NCBI GenBank assembly: GCA_029204045.2
Contig: JAQNDB010000096.1
Span: 62,001 to 126,000, forward strand
Reading direction: 5' to 3'
DNA: 64,000 bases
Source: Tillandsia leiboldiana
Taxonomy: Eukaryota; Streptophyta; Magnoliopsida; Poales; Bromeliaceae
Shown: piece by piece, positions 53,691-64,000 of the stretch
Position numbering within the stretch: the stretch's first letter is position 1
Layout of the letters: each line of letters opens with the position of its first letter
Translations under genes and position numbers: made by a program
Notes under the pieces: generated by a model
Told to the model about the DNA's origin: nothing
Database searches by the model: none
What the model saw: only the letters and a program-made list of their open reading frames with translations

Positions 53691-53696
53691 TATCCA

Positions 53697-54224
53697 TTGC
53701 CGAGGATTGATGATTTGTTTGATCAACTTCAAGGATCAAGAGTGTATTCGAAGATTGACCTTCAGTCTGGATATCACCAACTCAAGATCAAGCCAGAGGA
53801 TGTTCCTAGAACGGCTTTCAGGACACGGTATGGACATTATGAGTTTACTGTTATGCCGTTTGGGCTCACTAATGCCCCGGCAGCTTTTATGGATTTGATG
53901 AACCGTGTCTTCAAGCCCTTTTTGGATAGATTCGTCGTGGTGTTCATCGACGATATTTTGGTGTACTCTCGAAGTGATGAAGAACATGAGGATCACTTGC
54001 GGCAAGTGTTGCATTTACTTCGAGAGAAAGAGCTCTTCGCCAAGCTGAAGAAATGTGAGTTTTGGCTACGAGAGGTAGCGTTCTTGGGTCATGTAATATC
54101 AGATAGAGGAATAGCTGTGGACCCCAAGAAAATTGAGGCAATTAAGGATTGGCCTAGACCGACGAACATCACCGAGATCCGGAGTTTTATTCGGTCTGGC
54201 CGGTTACTATCGGCGTTTTGTTGA
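53697..54224 (+). pseudogene. pol: RT palm with FIDD active site
   Basis: Catalytic residues are intact: D21 in KIDLQSGYHQ and the FIDD box at 83-86 (FIDDILVYS). VMPFGLTNAPAAF lies at 52-64 and LGHVISDRGIAVDPKK follows. The frame breaks near 54190 (RSFI...), where the next frame continues LAGYYRRFVEGFARLS. RT copies the element RNA into DNA in the virus-like particle. Confidence 0.88.
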
Positions 54225-54321
54225 GGGATTTGCAAGGTTATCTACTCCCCTAACGCGACTAACGCATAAGGCACCAAGTTTATCTGGAATGATGCGTGTG
54301 AGAGAAGCTTCAGGGAATTGA
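54180..54321 (+). pseudogene. RT connection, short shifted frame
   Basis: Encodes LAGYYRRFVEGFARLSTPLT, the segment between RT and RNase H. It shifts again near 54275 before the RNase H frame. Together these indels show at least four frame changes along pol. Confidence 0.75.
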
Positions 54322-56288
54322 AGGAACGGTTGACAACCGCCCCGATCTTGGCTTTGCCTACTGCGGGAGCAGGATACGTGATCTACAGTGATGCTTCCTT
54401 GAGTGGGTTAGGGTGTGTTTTGATGCAAAACGAGAAGGTTATTGCTTATGCCTCTCGTCAATTAAAGGACTACGAGAAAAACTATCCCACTCATGATTTG
54501 GAATTAGCCGCCGTGGTATTTGCATTGAAGCTGTGGCGACACTACTTATACGGTGAGCATTGTGAGGTATATACTGATCATAAGAGTCTAAAGTACCTCT
54601 TTACTCAGAAGGAGTTGAATCTTAGGCAGCGCAGATGGTTGGAGCTGCTTAAGGATTATGATTTGACTATTCTCTACCATCCTGGGAAAGCAAATGTTGT
54701 GGCGGATGCTCTAAGCCGCAAATCGATGGAAAATTTAGCGATGATGATCACTTACCAACAACCATTACTTCAAGATATGAGACGATTGGAGTTGGAGGTT
54801 GTGGCACCCGAGACACCCATGAGATTGATGGCATTGGTGTTGCAACCGACTCTTATGGAAAGGATCAAGATGAAACAAGTCCAAGATCCTAGTTTGGAAA
54901 AGATTCGGGCTACACTTGTCAATGGCCGAGCAGGTGAGTTTCATGTGGATGATCATGGCGTACTTCGTTTTCGAAGTCGACTTTATGTACCGGCGGATTT
55001 GGAGATCAAAGAAGAGATCCTGAAGGAAGCACACCGAGCACCTTATTCTCTTCACCCAGGTGGCACCAAAATGTACAAGGACTTAAGGTTACTTTATTGG
55101 TGGCCCGGCATGAAGAAAGATGTTGGAAAATTTGTGGCTCAATGCTTGACATGTCAACAAGTGAAAGCCGAGCACCGACTTCCCGCAGGCAAGTTGCAGA
55201 GCTTACCCATTCCCGTGTGGAAGTGGGAGAGGATCACCATGGATTTTGTTGTTGGATTGCCTCGCTCTCAGGCTGGGCATGATGCTATTTGGGTGATAGT
55301 GGATAGGTTAACTAAATCTGCTCATTTTATCCCTATCCATACTACCTGGTCTAGAGAGAAGCTTGCACAAAAGTACCTTGATGAGATTGTGCGATTGCAT
55401 GGAGTGCCTGTTTCTATAGTTTCCGATCGAGATCCAAGATTTGCATCTCATTTTTGGAGGAGCCTTCACGAGGCCCTAGGCACGCAGCTGGATTTCAGTA
55501 CAGCTTTCCACCCCCAGAGTGATGGGCAGTCTGAGCGAACCATACAAATCTTGGAGGACATGCTCAGAGCATGTGTTTTGGATTATCAAAGTGGTTGGCA
55601 TCAATATCTATCGATGGCCGAGTTTGCCTATAACAATAGTTATCAAGCAAGTATCAAGATGGCGCCATTCGAGGCTCTTTATGGAAGAAAGTGTCGATCA
55701 CCTCTTCATTGGAGCGAGGTGGGAGAACGATTGATTTTAGGCCCCGATGTACTTCAAGAGGCCGAAGACAAGGTACGACTAGCTCGGGAACGTTTGATTT
55801 CAGCTCAAAGTCGACAAAAGAGTTACGCGGATAAGCGTCGGCGCGATTTGGAATTTCAAGTTGGAGACCATGTCTTCCTAAAAGTATCGCCGACTAGAGG
55901 AGTCAAGAGATTTGGCATCCGAGGGAAGCTAAGTCCCCGATTTATTGGACCTTTTGAGATTTTGGAGCGTATCGGCCCGGTGGCTTATCGGCTGGCTCTA
56001 CCGCCTAACCTATCGGGAGTGCACAATGTGTTCCATGTTTCGACGCTCCGGAAGTATGTTTTTGATCCATCTCATGTGGTGGACTTCGCCCCGCTGGAAC
56101 TACACGAGGACTTGAGCTTTGAGGAGCAACCGGTGAAAATTTTGGCTCGTGAGGTGAAGAAACTTCGGAATCGCGAGATACCTTATGTGAAGGTACTTTG
56201 GAGCAATCACGAGGATCGAGAGGCCACGTGGGAGCTTGAGAGCGCGCTGCAGGAGCGGTTCCCTCATCTTTTTCAGCTGGAGACTTGA
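54318..56288 (+). CDS. pol: RNase H, integrase and chromodomain-like tail
   Basis: A 656-codon open frame. RNase H has D25 (YSDAS), E62 (DLELAAVVFA), D87 (YTDHKSL) and D130 (VVADALSR), a full catalytic set. The integrase zinc-binding HHCC region is about residues 237-285 (HPGGTKMY...CLTCQQVKAE). The catalytic core shows WVIVDRLTKSAHF, IVSDRDPRF and SDGQSERTIQ, the DD35E acids. A GPFEILERIGPVAYRLALPP motif is near 540-560. A tail of about 50 residues (PVKILAREVKKLR...VLWSNHEDREATWELE) looks like the chromodomain that guides chromoviruses to heterochromatin. The stop at 56286 precedes the 3' stem-loop. The start codon is only the first Met of the fragment. Confidence 0.9.
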   Translation: MKERLTTAPILALPTAGAGYVIYSDASLSGLGCVLMQNEKVIAYASRQLKDYEKNYPTHDLELAAVVFALKLWRHYLYGEHCEVYTDHKSLKYLFTQKELNLRQRRWLELLKDYDLTILYHPGKANVVADALSRKSMENLAMMITYQQPLLQDMRRLELEVVAPETPMRLMALVLQPTLMERIKMKQVQDPSLEKIRATLVNGRAGEFHVDDHGVLRFRSRLYVPADLEIKEEILKEAHRAPYSLHPGGTKMYKDLRLLYWWPGMKKDVGKFVAQCLTCQQVKAEHRLPAGKLQSLPIPVWKWERITMDFVVGLPRSQAGHDAIWVIVDRLTKSAHFIPIHTTWSREKLAQKYLDEIVRLHGVPVSIVSDRDPRFASHFWRSLHEALGTQLDFSTAFHPQSDGQSERTIQILEDMLRACVLDYQSGWHQYLSMAEFAYNNSYQASIKMAPFEALYGRKCRSPLHWSEVGERLILGPDVLQEAEDKVRLARERLISAQSRQKSYADKRRRDLEFQVGDHVFLKVSPTRGVKRFGIRGKLSPRFIGPFEILERIGPVAYRLALPPNLSGVHNVFHVSTLRKYVFDPSHVVDFAPLELHEDLSFEEQPVKILAREVKKLRNREIPYVKVLWSNHEDREATWELESALQERFPHLFQLET

Positions 56289-56302
56289 GGTACTTCACTT
56301 CT

Positions 56303-56320
56303 AGTTTCGCGGACGAAACT
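56303..56320 (+). other. 3' stem-loop before the polypurine tract
   Basis: AGTTTCG-CGGA-CGAAACT, a perfect 7-bp stem with a tetraloop, in the short 3' untranslated region between the pol stop and the polypurine tract. Equivalent stem-loops are at 7060, 22581 (minus), 26312, 41023 and 62278. Confidence 0.65.
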
Positions 56321-56327
56321 CCTTTTT

Positions 56328-56338
56328 AGGAGGGGTGA
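56328..56338 (+). other. Polypurine tract
   Basis: AGGAGGGGTGA immediately before the 3' LTR; the primer site for plus-strand DNA synthesis. Confidence 0.7.
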
Positions 56339-56339
56339 T

Positions 56340-58839
56340 TGTAGTACACTGAACTTTATCAAATTGCGAAGTTCGAGTGTGTGGAGGGTTGAATGATACC
56401 CTTAGAATGTTTTTGTAAGCTTCCGGAGGGTCCTAGAAGGTTCCCGGAGAGTTTGGGCGCAAATCGGAAATCTTCGAAAATTTTGAAATTTTGGGGTTTT
56501 TGGCTTCGGGATCCGGATCGGATAGGGGCGATCCGGATCGTCCCCCCCGAAACTGGAAATTCCACGTTCGGGATCCGGATCAGATAGGGGCAATCCGGAT
56601 CGTCCGCGCGAAACTGGAAATTCCACGTTCGGGATCCGGATCGGTTGGGTGCAGTCCGGATCGTGCGAGTCTGGACAGCACAGTAAGAAATGTAATAACA
56701 TTTCTTGCAAGGGTCTTTTAGGATTTTGTTACATTGGGGTTTTTAACCCCCTTCACTCTTCTTTTCCTCTCATTTGGAGAGAGCAAGAGAAAGTGTTAGA
56801 GAGAGTGAGAGGGAGAGAGAAATCTTGAATTTCCTTCTCCAACACATCTCACTATTTGGATTCTTCTTCAACCTCCTCTTCTCCACCATTGAAGCTTGCC
56901 ACAAGAGCTTGGAGGAAGGCTAGAACTTGAAGAAGAAGGAAGTTTGGACCTATTGTGCCTATCCTTTGCTTTTCCAAGGTGGGATTTGAGCTAAAAGAGG
57001 TTTGGAACACTTCTTTTTCCTTTCTTTTGGGATTTTTGAAGGAAAACCTAGGTTTTGGAAAACTAGGGTTTATTTTGGGGCTTTTTGATTTATAGCTTTT
57101 GGGGTGGAATTGATGGGTGTAGAACACTCTTGTAGGTTGGTTTTGAAGCTTTTCTTGTTTGGATTGCAAGATTTAGCAAGATTTCTCAACCTAAGGTATT
57201 TTCCACCTATTTTCCTTATGATTTTAAGGGATTTTGTGATTAGGGTTTTGTGATGTTTTGACCCTTTGGAAACTTCTCTTAGGACATAAGAGGAAATGTG
57301 GGCTTCTTGGTTGGGATCCTTCACAAGGATTTGGCAACTATCCGGTGGGTCTGACCTCACCGAAATGGGTGAACTCCCCCTATGTCTTCTATAGACTTTT
57401 AGGGCATCATTGCTATATTAAACATGCATCGTTTGATTTATCATGATTTATGATCATGCATTTGAACCCCTTCATGTGTAGAAAATTTCATACTCTATGT
57501 AGTAGAGGTAAATATTGTAGGTGCATGGGCACTTTGAAGGGGGATTGAATAGGAATTTTCGTGAACTTAAGCTTTTGGATATGAATAGAGAATAACTATA
57601 CATGTTATAGAATTATTGAGATATTTTATGCATACGGTCATGAAGAAAATGGACATTATGACATTAGTGCCATCTAGTGTAGTGAGATACAAGTAAGTAG
57701 AAAACTTCTAAACTTGTACAATCAAGATGAAATAGTGAGATTCCATGTTTGAGACATGAGGACAACTTGTAAATGTTTTACTCTTTCATTATGCAAAATT
57801 AATGTTAATATTGTACATGAAACATTGACACTTGGGATACTATACCCCGACCTAAAGGTCGATGATGCTTTTCCGTGTTTTAGACACGATGACTTGCTAT
57901 TTCGTGTTTCAGACACGATGATCGAGACTTGCTTGCTTGCCGTTTGTGCTCATTCGCACATGCTTGGTAGGGTCGCTCCCTCCAAGCCGGCACTCCGGAG
58001 TTGGCCATTTGCGACATTATGATCGCCGTGCGGGATTGGGTGTCGATTGGGACGCCGTTGGTTTGGCATAGCTCCTTGGGGGGTGCCACCACGGGACCAT
58101 GAGGCATGGCTCAAGCTTAGACTCAAAGAAAGTCTTCAAGAGAAAAGGATTAAGTTAACCAAACTTAACATTGAATATCACAAAGATGATACATTAATGG
58201 TAGTTGGACATACATGATAGATTCATATCATCATCACCTTGTACATGAGCATAGAGGCATGATAGTAGTAGAGTACTTTACTTTACTTCAGTTGTTTATT
58301 TTCTGCATTTCATTCCAGCAGTTTACTATCTTATGCCTCAGTTGACCTAGTGGTGTATTTCGCTTCTCTCGGCGGCTTACCCACTAGGAACTATTGTTTA
58401 ATAGTTCTCACCCCATTTGGGATGTTGTTTTTCAGAGCCATCCGCAGCGGGAGGGGCTCGGGACCGTGGCAAGGGGTTATCGCATAGCTAGCTATTCCCC
58501 GTCGGACCACTCGAGGTGGTTACAGGACACCTTTTCCTTTGTTTTGTTAGAGAAGTGTTGGTGTATTTTGGCATAGAAACCACCCATGTATTTTGATAAG
58601 TTGTATTTAAGGGAACTACATGTGTATTTTGGATTTTAACTTCTTGTATGATAGTTGTTATCTACTTTCCTCTTTATGTATAGTTTAGTTGTGTTGTGCT
58701 CTGATTACTAGTAGGATGTGTTTATTGCCTTCCTTCCGCTTGTTGTTGTAGACGCCTTGTGTGTACCGGGGGTACCTTGTGCACACGGCGGGTCTGTGCA
58801 CGTGCTGGGTAGGCTTCCGCTGGGGCCTGGGGCGTGACA
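56340..58839 (+). repeat. 3' LTR of the Tekay-like element (2500 bp)
   Basis: Starts TGTAGTACACTG and ends GGGGCGTGACA, followed by the target duplication GTTCG. Differences from the 5' LTR are mostly C/T and G/A changes and one-base indels in homopolymers. The double hairpin (58346-58409) has CCTAGTGG/CCACTAGG, where the left copy has a G.U pair. Confidence 0.92.
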
Positions 58840-58844
58840 GTTCG

Positions 58845-59299
58845 TGGGTGTGATGATCAAAGTTTCCAGACCCTTTTTGGTCAACTTGCGGGGAGCGTCT
58901 TCGGGTGACCTTACAGACCCTCAGGGACCAGAGAGGGTAGGCCAAACTCCAAAGGTGTGAGTTTGGGCATCGCGGGGTGAGCATTTGGGACGGCCAAACG
59001 TCCGGAGGGCTTCGAAGAACGCAGGAGTTAAGGCCTTTACGACCAAGCAACTCAAGGAAACGATGCGTCCAATCAAGATCACTCCGGAAAGACAAGTGGA
59101 GCAGTCGACGCCTGGAGCGGCAAGGGTCAGACGGGAGACATACCGGTAACCGCGATTATGCAGCTGGACGGATCAACAGCAGACTTTTGGTGGCTTAAAT
59201 TGACAAGGGATGTAGCACAACTCGTGGCTTGCTTTTGGGGTTGGACATCGATTAAAGGCCGAACTTCAGCGCCCGGCGGGAAAACTGCAATCTCTCCTA
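58845..59299 (+). pseudogene. Collapsed pol relic (RT end, RNase H and integrase pieces)
   Basis: Continues the RT relic from 48639. KAFTTKQLKE (about 59030) resembles the RNase H phrase IAYASRQLKD. WWLKLTRDVAQ (about 59190) resembles the integrase zinc region WWPGMKKDVGK. The large intervening parts of pol are missing. From about 58935 it matches 6641-6960 closely, so both copies share the same deletions. It is interrupted by a solo LTR at 59305. Confidence 0.7.
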
Positions 59300-59829
59300 G
59301 TGCCTGTAAGACCCGGCTTTTCCTTAACCCTTCTGGTCACCCTCTTCTTGTAATGCCTGACCGGGGGCCTCATTTTTGGCATTTTTCCGGACAGACCGTC
59401 GGGGCCCGCAAATAATTTTAGGCGGTAGAGCTCGCGGAACGGAGCGCGTGGGCGCGATCGGTTTATTTTTCCGACTCCCGGTCTGACCAGAATTAATTCT
59501 CGAAGTTGGGGTCCCCCTTAGACGCCTCGGGATCCGTGTTGGCAGCCGCACACCTTTTAAGGTAAACCCTAATTCTCTTAGTATATATATGTAGCCGTGA
59601 GGGAAAGAGGATTAGGGTTCCTCTTATTTTTCTTTTGGTGGCCGCCTCTTTTCTTTTTCTTCCTCCCTCGTAGCCGCCGGCAAAGAGAAACCAAGCACAC
59701 CGCAAGGGTGGACCGGTGGAGGCAAGCGGACGATCCCTCTCTTCCTCCTCTTTCGCACATCAAGGTGAGTCGGACGCGTTTCGTTCGGGGGAATCTCCCT
59801 CTTTCTTTCTTTTGTTGGTCACGAGGAGG

Positions 59830-60760
59830 GAGGAGGCCCGGCGCCGTCGCGCACCGCGGGCCGCGCGCCCGCGCGGCGCTCGGCCGCGCGGGGCCGCCCG
59901 CAGGAGGGGCGCCCGCGCGGGATGGTGCCGCGCGGGGCCGCCCCGCACCGCGGGCCACGCGCCCGCGCGGCGCACGGCCACGCGGGGCCGCCCCGCACCG
60001 CGGGCCGCGCGCCCGCGCGGCGCTCGGCCGCGCGGGGGCCGCCCGCAGGAGGGGGCGCCCGCGCGGGCTGGTGCCGCGCGGGGCCGCCCCGCACCGCGGG
60101 CCGCGCACCCGCGCGGCGCTCGGCCGCGCGGGGGCCGCCCGCAGGAGGGGGCGCCCGCGCGGGCTGGTGCCGCGCGGGGCCGCCCCGCACCGCGGGCCGC
60201 GCGCCCGCGCGGCGCTCGGCCGCGCGGGGCCGCCGCAGGAGGGGGGCGCCCGCGCGGGCTGGTGCCGCGCGGGGCCGCCCCGCACCGCGGGCCGCGCGCC
60301 CGCGCGGCGCTCGGCCGCGCGGGGCCGCCCGCAGGAGGGGCGCCCGCGCGGGCTGGTGCCGCGCGGGGCCGCCCCGCACCGCGGGCAGCGCGCCCGCGCG
60401 GCGCTCGGCCGCGCGGGGCCGCCCGCAGGAGGGGCGCCCGCGCGGGCTGGTGCCGCGCGGGGTCGCCCCGCACCGCGGGCAGCGCGCCCACGCGGCGCTC
60501 GGCCGCGCGGGGCCTCCCGCAGGAGGGGCGCCGCGCGGGCTGGTGCCGCGCGGGGTCGCCCCGCACCGCGGGCAGCGCGCCCGCGCGGCGCTCGGCCGCG
60601 CGGGGCCGCCCGCAGGAGGGGCGCCCGCGCGGGCTGGTGCCGCGCGGGGTCGCCCCGCACCGCGGGCCGCGCGCCCGCGCGGCGCTCGGCCGCGCGGGGC
60701 CGCCCGCAGGAGGGGCGCCGCGCGGGCTGGTGCCGCGCGGGGCTGCGCCCTGGCAGGGTG
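59830..60760. repeat. GC-rich minisatellite, unit about 95 bp, nine or ten copies
   Basis: Successive CGGGCTGGTGCCGCGCGGGG landmarks fall near 60065, 60161, 60257 and 60350. Units contain self-complementary stretches such as CCGCGCGGG, and GC content is very high. Open frames of 300-450 codons on both strands through it (for example 59597-60970) consist of Arg/Ala/Gly/Pro repeats and are artefacts. Confidence 0.85.
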
Positions 60761-61089
60761 TTCGTCGCACGGGCCGGTGCCTTGCGAAGAACTCCGCCGC
60801 ACGCTGTAGGGAGTCGTTGTAAGTTTCGGACTTCTAAGTCTCGATTTGCCTATGTTCCTTCAGGAGTGCGGGGCGCTGTGGGCGACTGGAGCACAGACGC
60901 GGACTGGACGAACGCAGGACGACGCACACAAGGTGGGTACGTTCCCGGGGGTTTCGGGAATGGGGTTTAACTGTTAGAAATAGCATGTTGGGGCAAGGTG
61001 GAATTGTCAGTCTCCTTCTGTTTATGCACTAACCCTGTTATGTTATGTTATGATACTCAATGTCAATCTGGGGCTCAAATTTGCTACAC

Positions 61090-61123
61090 GCACACCCGCG
61101 GTTTGGCCACCGCAAGGGTGTGC
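61090..61123 (+). other. Nested GC hairpin, A-U variant
   Basis: GCACACCC (61090-61097) pairs with GGGTGTGC (61116-61123), against GCGCACCC/GGGTGCGC in most copies: a compensatory G-C to A-U change. Inner stem GCGGT/ACCGC and loop TTGGCC are unchanged. Confidence 0.7.
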
Positions 61124-61749
61124 TTTTCCGGAAAAGTGGTACGTTGACCCGTGTACCCCACGCGGAGGTGGCGTTAGGAATGGGGGCCCCCATGGGTGGG
61201 GGGTGTGAGCGGTGACGTCGAGGCAGGTGCTCGGCGGCCGAGGCAGGTGCTCGGCGGTGGGCATCGGGGAAGGTGCCCGATGTTGCTTTGTGAGGCAGGT
61301 GCTCGGCGGTGGGCATCGGGGAAGGTGCCCGATGTCGTAATGATACAGGGTGTGGTTAAGGTGGAAGGTGCATGGGAGGGATAGTTGCTCCGGTGTTTGT
61401 GGTTTGCCTTATCTTTGTTTACTACGCTTATCATGCTATTTCTAGTCACTGACTTCCCACTTCGTGACAGGTTCGTCCAGGGGCGAGTGCTAGGGCGCCG
61501 GTGAGGACGTTAGGGTGCTGATCTGATTTATGGGTGACTTCAGATACAGTGACTCTTCTTTCCCTTTTCTTTTATTATTCATGGTAGCTAGTTGTGGATT
61601 GCGACACCCCCGTGGGGTCGAAGTGGATGTTGCCCTTTTCTTTCCTTTCTTTTTGAATAATTGAATGAATACTACGTTCTCTCTTACTTGGCCGTTTTGA
61701 ACAATGAAAAACAAAGAAAACCGTTTGCGAAAACTATTTTTAAAACGTG

Positions 61750-61838
61750 GGTGTCGTGTGGGCACCAAGCTTTATAAACCTTGTGGGATTTATGTGTTTA
61801 CGAACTGTTTTCACAAACGAGGGCATCGTGTGGATGCC
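61750..61838 (+). other. Small LTR hairpins, strongly compensated pair
   Basis: GGTGTC-GTGTG-GGCACC (61750-61766) and GGCATC-GTGTG-GATGCC (61822-61838). The second stem differs from the first at three pairs, with full pairing kept. Confidence 0.7.
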
Positions 61839-62010
61839 GCTTTCAAAACCTTGTGATTATTTATCCTTTCAAAACACCGGCCTCTATGCTCTAAGTGAAT
61901 GCTAGAATGTCACGTGAATTGTTTGGTTGTATGTGTACGAGACCCCAACTGATGTGGTTAGAGATTGTATGTACTACGCCTTGTGAGACACTTTGTAGTT
62001 GAGACGCCGT

Positions 62011-62059
62011 GCATATACAAAGGGGCCTCTGCTCATTTGCAGAGCGAATTTGTGTATGC
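62011..62059 (+). other. Long LTR-end hairpin, A-U and wobble variant
   Basis: GCATATACAAA (62011-62021) pairs with TTTGTGTATGC (62049-62059), with one U.G. The inner stem is CTCTGC/GCAGAG. GGCGGGTCTG follows. Confidence 0.65.
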
Positions 62060-62177
62060 GGCGGGTCTGTGCACGCGCCGGGGAGTAATGTTTTACAAAA
62101 AAAAAATATATGGCTGAATCAGGGGCATCGGTGGCTCCTCTTCCGCGCGATTCGAACCCCCGGGGCGTGACAGTGCC

Positions 62178-62315
62178 AGCGAGAAATGAGAAGATCACGA
62201 GGGGCGCAAGGCCAATGGGAAGCGCAAGTCGGACATGTTTGGCCACTTTCCCCATGTATTGGATTCCTGGCGTATTTAAGTTTCGGGGACGAAACTTCTT
62301 TTAAGGTGTGAGTGA
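62178..62315 (+). pseudogene. 3' end of the collapsed pol relic
   Basis: Resumes after the solo LTR and matches 6960-7097. The stem-loop AAGTTTCG-GGGA-CGAAACTT is at 62278-62297, then TTTTAAGGTGTGAGTGA before the LTR. Confidence 0.75.
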
Positions 62316-64000
62316 TGTAGCACTCGAGAAATTCTAGTGTGCTTGCGGGCGAGGAAGCAGATCTAAACCTTAGTGATTTGCGTACCGGTGCGAGAGTTGC
62401 ACAATTTCCGATGCACAATTCCGCCCTTCCGATCCGAGTCTGATCTCGAAAATCTGAGGTCGCCAGTGCGACCGTCTCGTCGAATTGAGTGGAAATGGTA
62501 TAGACCGTTTGCTGATCCGACGGTCGGATCGTCCGGAAATCAGCAAGAAAACTAGTGGTGCCCGCGGCTTAAGTGAATAGTGTTTTGAATAGTAATGCCT
62601 TGTTTTTATTTCCCGCGTGGGCCAACGTCGCCGATCGACTGTCTGGAGTCCGAATCTGACGATCCAGGTAGTCGATTTAAATGGCGTTGTCGATTCGAGC
62701 GCAATGGCGCAGACGAAATCTGCGTTGGACGACCCTAAAATCTCGAAAAGCGTAATAAAATGTATTTCAGTACAGTAATTATGGACCAAGATTTTATCCG
62801 GGCGTTTCGTCGAAAAATAAAAATCGTTGCCTGATAGGTTTCGTCGAGCCGGACGTCGTGGCGAAGCCCGCCTTTCGATTTGACCACTAAAACACTTCGA
62901 AAAGCGTGAAAAACGGTGTAAAACACGATATTTTGCACGAAAACCCAATACTTTGTGCCTCGAAAATCGTGTAACTCTTTAGAGAGGGACTAATGTGTGG
63001 GAGCAACTTTCTGTGAGGGACTTGGAGCAGATAAGCAAGATTAGAGGGGTTTAATTGCATTTTTGTCACATGCATATATATATGTATGTGTTGGGTTAGG
63101 GTTCTCTTTAAAACCCTAATCCCATGGATATCGGCCCTAGCCGCCTCCATCCGACCCTCCACCTCCCTCTGACTGTCCTCCCGACGTTACGCCGTCGGCC
63201 GCCGTTCCCGTCGCCGGAGTTGTCCGAGAAAGTAAGATGAACTTCGGGTCTAGGTGGTTGTTGGCAAGAGTTGCAACCAGCGAGGTTTGGATTGCTCTAA
63301 ACCTTCTCTGAGAGTGTCTCTGTGAAGCCGCAACCCAGCCAAGGGTTCCCCGACGTCGGACTCCGCCGTGCGCCGCCGCGGAGGATTCCTTCTTCTTCCC
63401 TCTTGCCGGCAAGGTGAGTTTATGGGAACTTTAGTTTTAAAGGGTTGATGGGTGTACAAATCGTGTTCCTGACATTGTGTGGACTCTTTCTGTGAAGTTG
63501 GAGTGGTCGCCGTCGTCCCTGTCGCCGGTGGGAGCTTCTTGTCGCCGGAAAAGCCAGTTTTGGCCGATCTTGAGCGCGGAAAGAATCCGACCGTTGGAAA
63601 CAAGATCAAGACCGTTGATCTTCGTCTCCTCGTCGACTGGAAGCTACTTTCAAGGTCTGGTGATCATCGGACAAGAATCCGGTCCGCGCGAATGAGCCCT
63701 AGAACCGAGCAAAAGAGAACCTCGGTCGAGCCTCGCCGTCCGGCGCCGCCGCGCACCCGCACCGCCAGCCACCACCTCAGCAAGCACCGCAGCATCGAGA
63801 GGGACACTTTTGTCCAAGTTGGAGGGCCTCTTGTGCTGCCGGCCGGAATCCGCCATTAGAGGGCCTGGTTTTGCCGAGCTTGAGCTCCGGCGATCGCTGG
63901 GGTTCCGCGCAGTGGGTAAGTGACCGAGGCGAGTTCTTTGGACACTAATGGAGCTTCCTATCATGTTGCATGGAAGTTTTAATGTAGGGTTTCTTCTCAC
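62316..64000 (+). repeat. Family A 3' LTR, cut by the window end
   Basis: Starts TGTAGCACTCGAG. It carries the palindrome GATCCGACGGTCGGATC (62514-62530), the TTTCGTCGAGCCGGACG block (about 62842), GGGTTAGGGTTCTCTTT (about 63092) and a GC-rich zone with donor-like AAGGTGAGTT (63411). Related to 7098-9000 at moderate identity. No gene is seen in the GC-rich part. Confidence 0.75.

Larger units (their letters stand above)
48645..58839 (+). mobile_element. Near-complete Ty3/gypsy chromovirus (Tekay/Del-like), 10.2 kb
   Basis: LTRs 48645-51135 and 56340-58839 differ by roughly 1% by eye. They are flanked by GTTCG (48640-48644 and 58840-58844). The interior has a primer-binding site, gag with zinc knuckles, protease, RT, RNase H, integrase with a C-terminal GPF motif and a chromodomain-like tail, then a polypurine tract. 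The PR-RT-RH-INT order and chromodomain define a chromovirus; long LTRs favour the Tekay/Del clade. The coding region has an in-frame stop and several frameshifts, so this copy cannot make a full polyprotein. It inserted into the RT of an older gypsy relic. Confidence 0.92.
59305..62172 (+). mobile_element. Solo family A LTR (2868 bp) with target duplication GTGCC
   Basis: Starts TGTAAGACCCGG and ends CCCGGGGCGTGACA. GTGCC flanks it at 59300-59304 and 62173-62177. The related relic at 6641-7097 has the uninterrupted site CTAGTGCCAGAG (6955-6959), so insertion is proven within this window. No interior remains, consistent with LTR-LTR recombination. It contains a large GC-rich minisatellite and all the family A hairpins. 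Confidence 0.9.

Noticed and set aside
59578..60970. Open frames of 295-457 codons on both strands
   Set aside because: They run through the GC-rich 95-bp minisatellite and consist of Arg/Ala/Gly/Pro repeats in several frames at once, with no domain and no codon bias.

Overview
The window is repeat-derived DNA from a large, retrotransposon-rich plant nuclear genome. Evidence: Ty3/gypsy chromovirus gag-pol, several LTR families of 2.5-4.2 kb primed by initiator tRNA-Met, a Ty1/copia element of SIRE/Maximus type, and Cassandra-type miniature retrotransposons with a 5S rRNA-like LTR. I found no host protein gene and no intact tRNA or rRNA gene. Most long open frames are chance frames through GC-rich LTRs or tandem repeats. 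The species cannot be named from the sequence.

Layout. 1-2152: end of one Ty3-type LTR inside a second LTR fragment (2153-3592), which itself cuts a minus-strand copia LTR (3593-4555). 4556-11039: a family-A LTR carrying a complete Cassandra element (4722-5301), a collapsed pol relic, and a 3.9-kb family-A LTR. This abuts an opposite-strand LTR (11040-13771). 13772-17437: degraded sequence, then minus-strand family-A pieces stitched to Cassandra. 17438-31056: 3' end of a copia element whose LTR was hit by an 11.7-kb minus-strand element B (18996-30736, TSD CCCCG). B carries gag/protease but no visible polymerase, several minisatellites, an internal inversion and a captured initiator-tRNA sequence. 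31057-48320: a decayed gag-PR-RT element (B2), split by a young non-autonomous element (34798-45250) with 4.2-kb LTRs and a gag-like protein bearing four zinc knuckles. 48321-62315: a collapsed pol relic, hit by a near-intact Tekay-like chromovirus (48645-58839, TSD GTTCG) and by a solo LTR (59305-62172, TSD GTGCC). 62316-64000: the start of another LTR.

Family A means LTRs sharing the same 3' module: a nested GC hairpin, small hairpins in series, a long hairpin, then GGCGGGTCTG and a terminal GGGGCGTGACA. Families B, C and Tekay share a different double hairpin and a related terminus.

The main finding is that the LTRs look like arrays of RNA structures. At least four hairpin types recur across copies with compensatory base changes. 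A second theme is that chimeric junctions cluster at the tRNA primer-binding site. All comparisons were made by eye; no alignment or folding was run.
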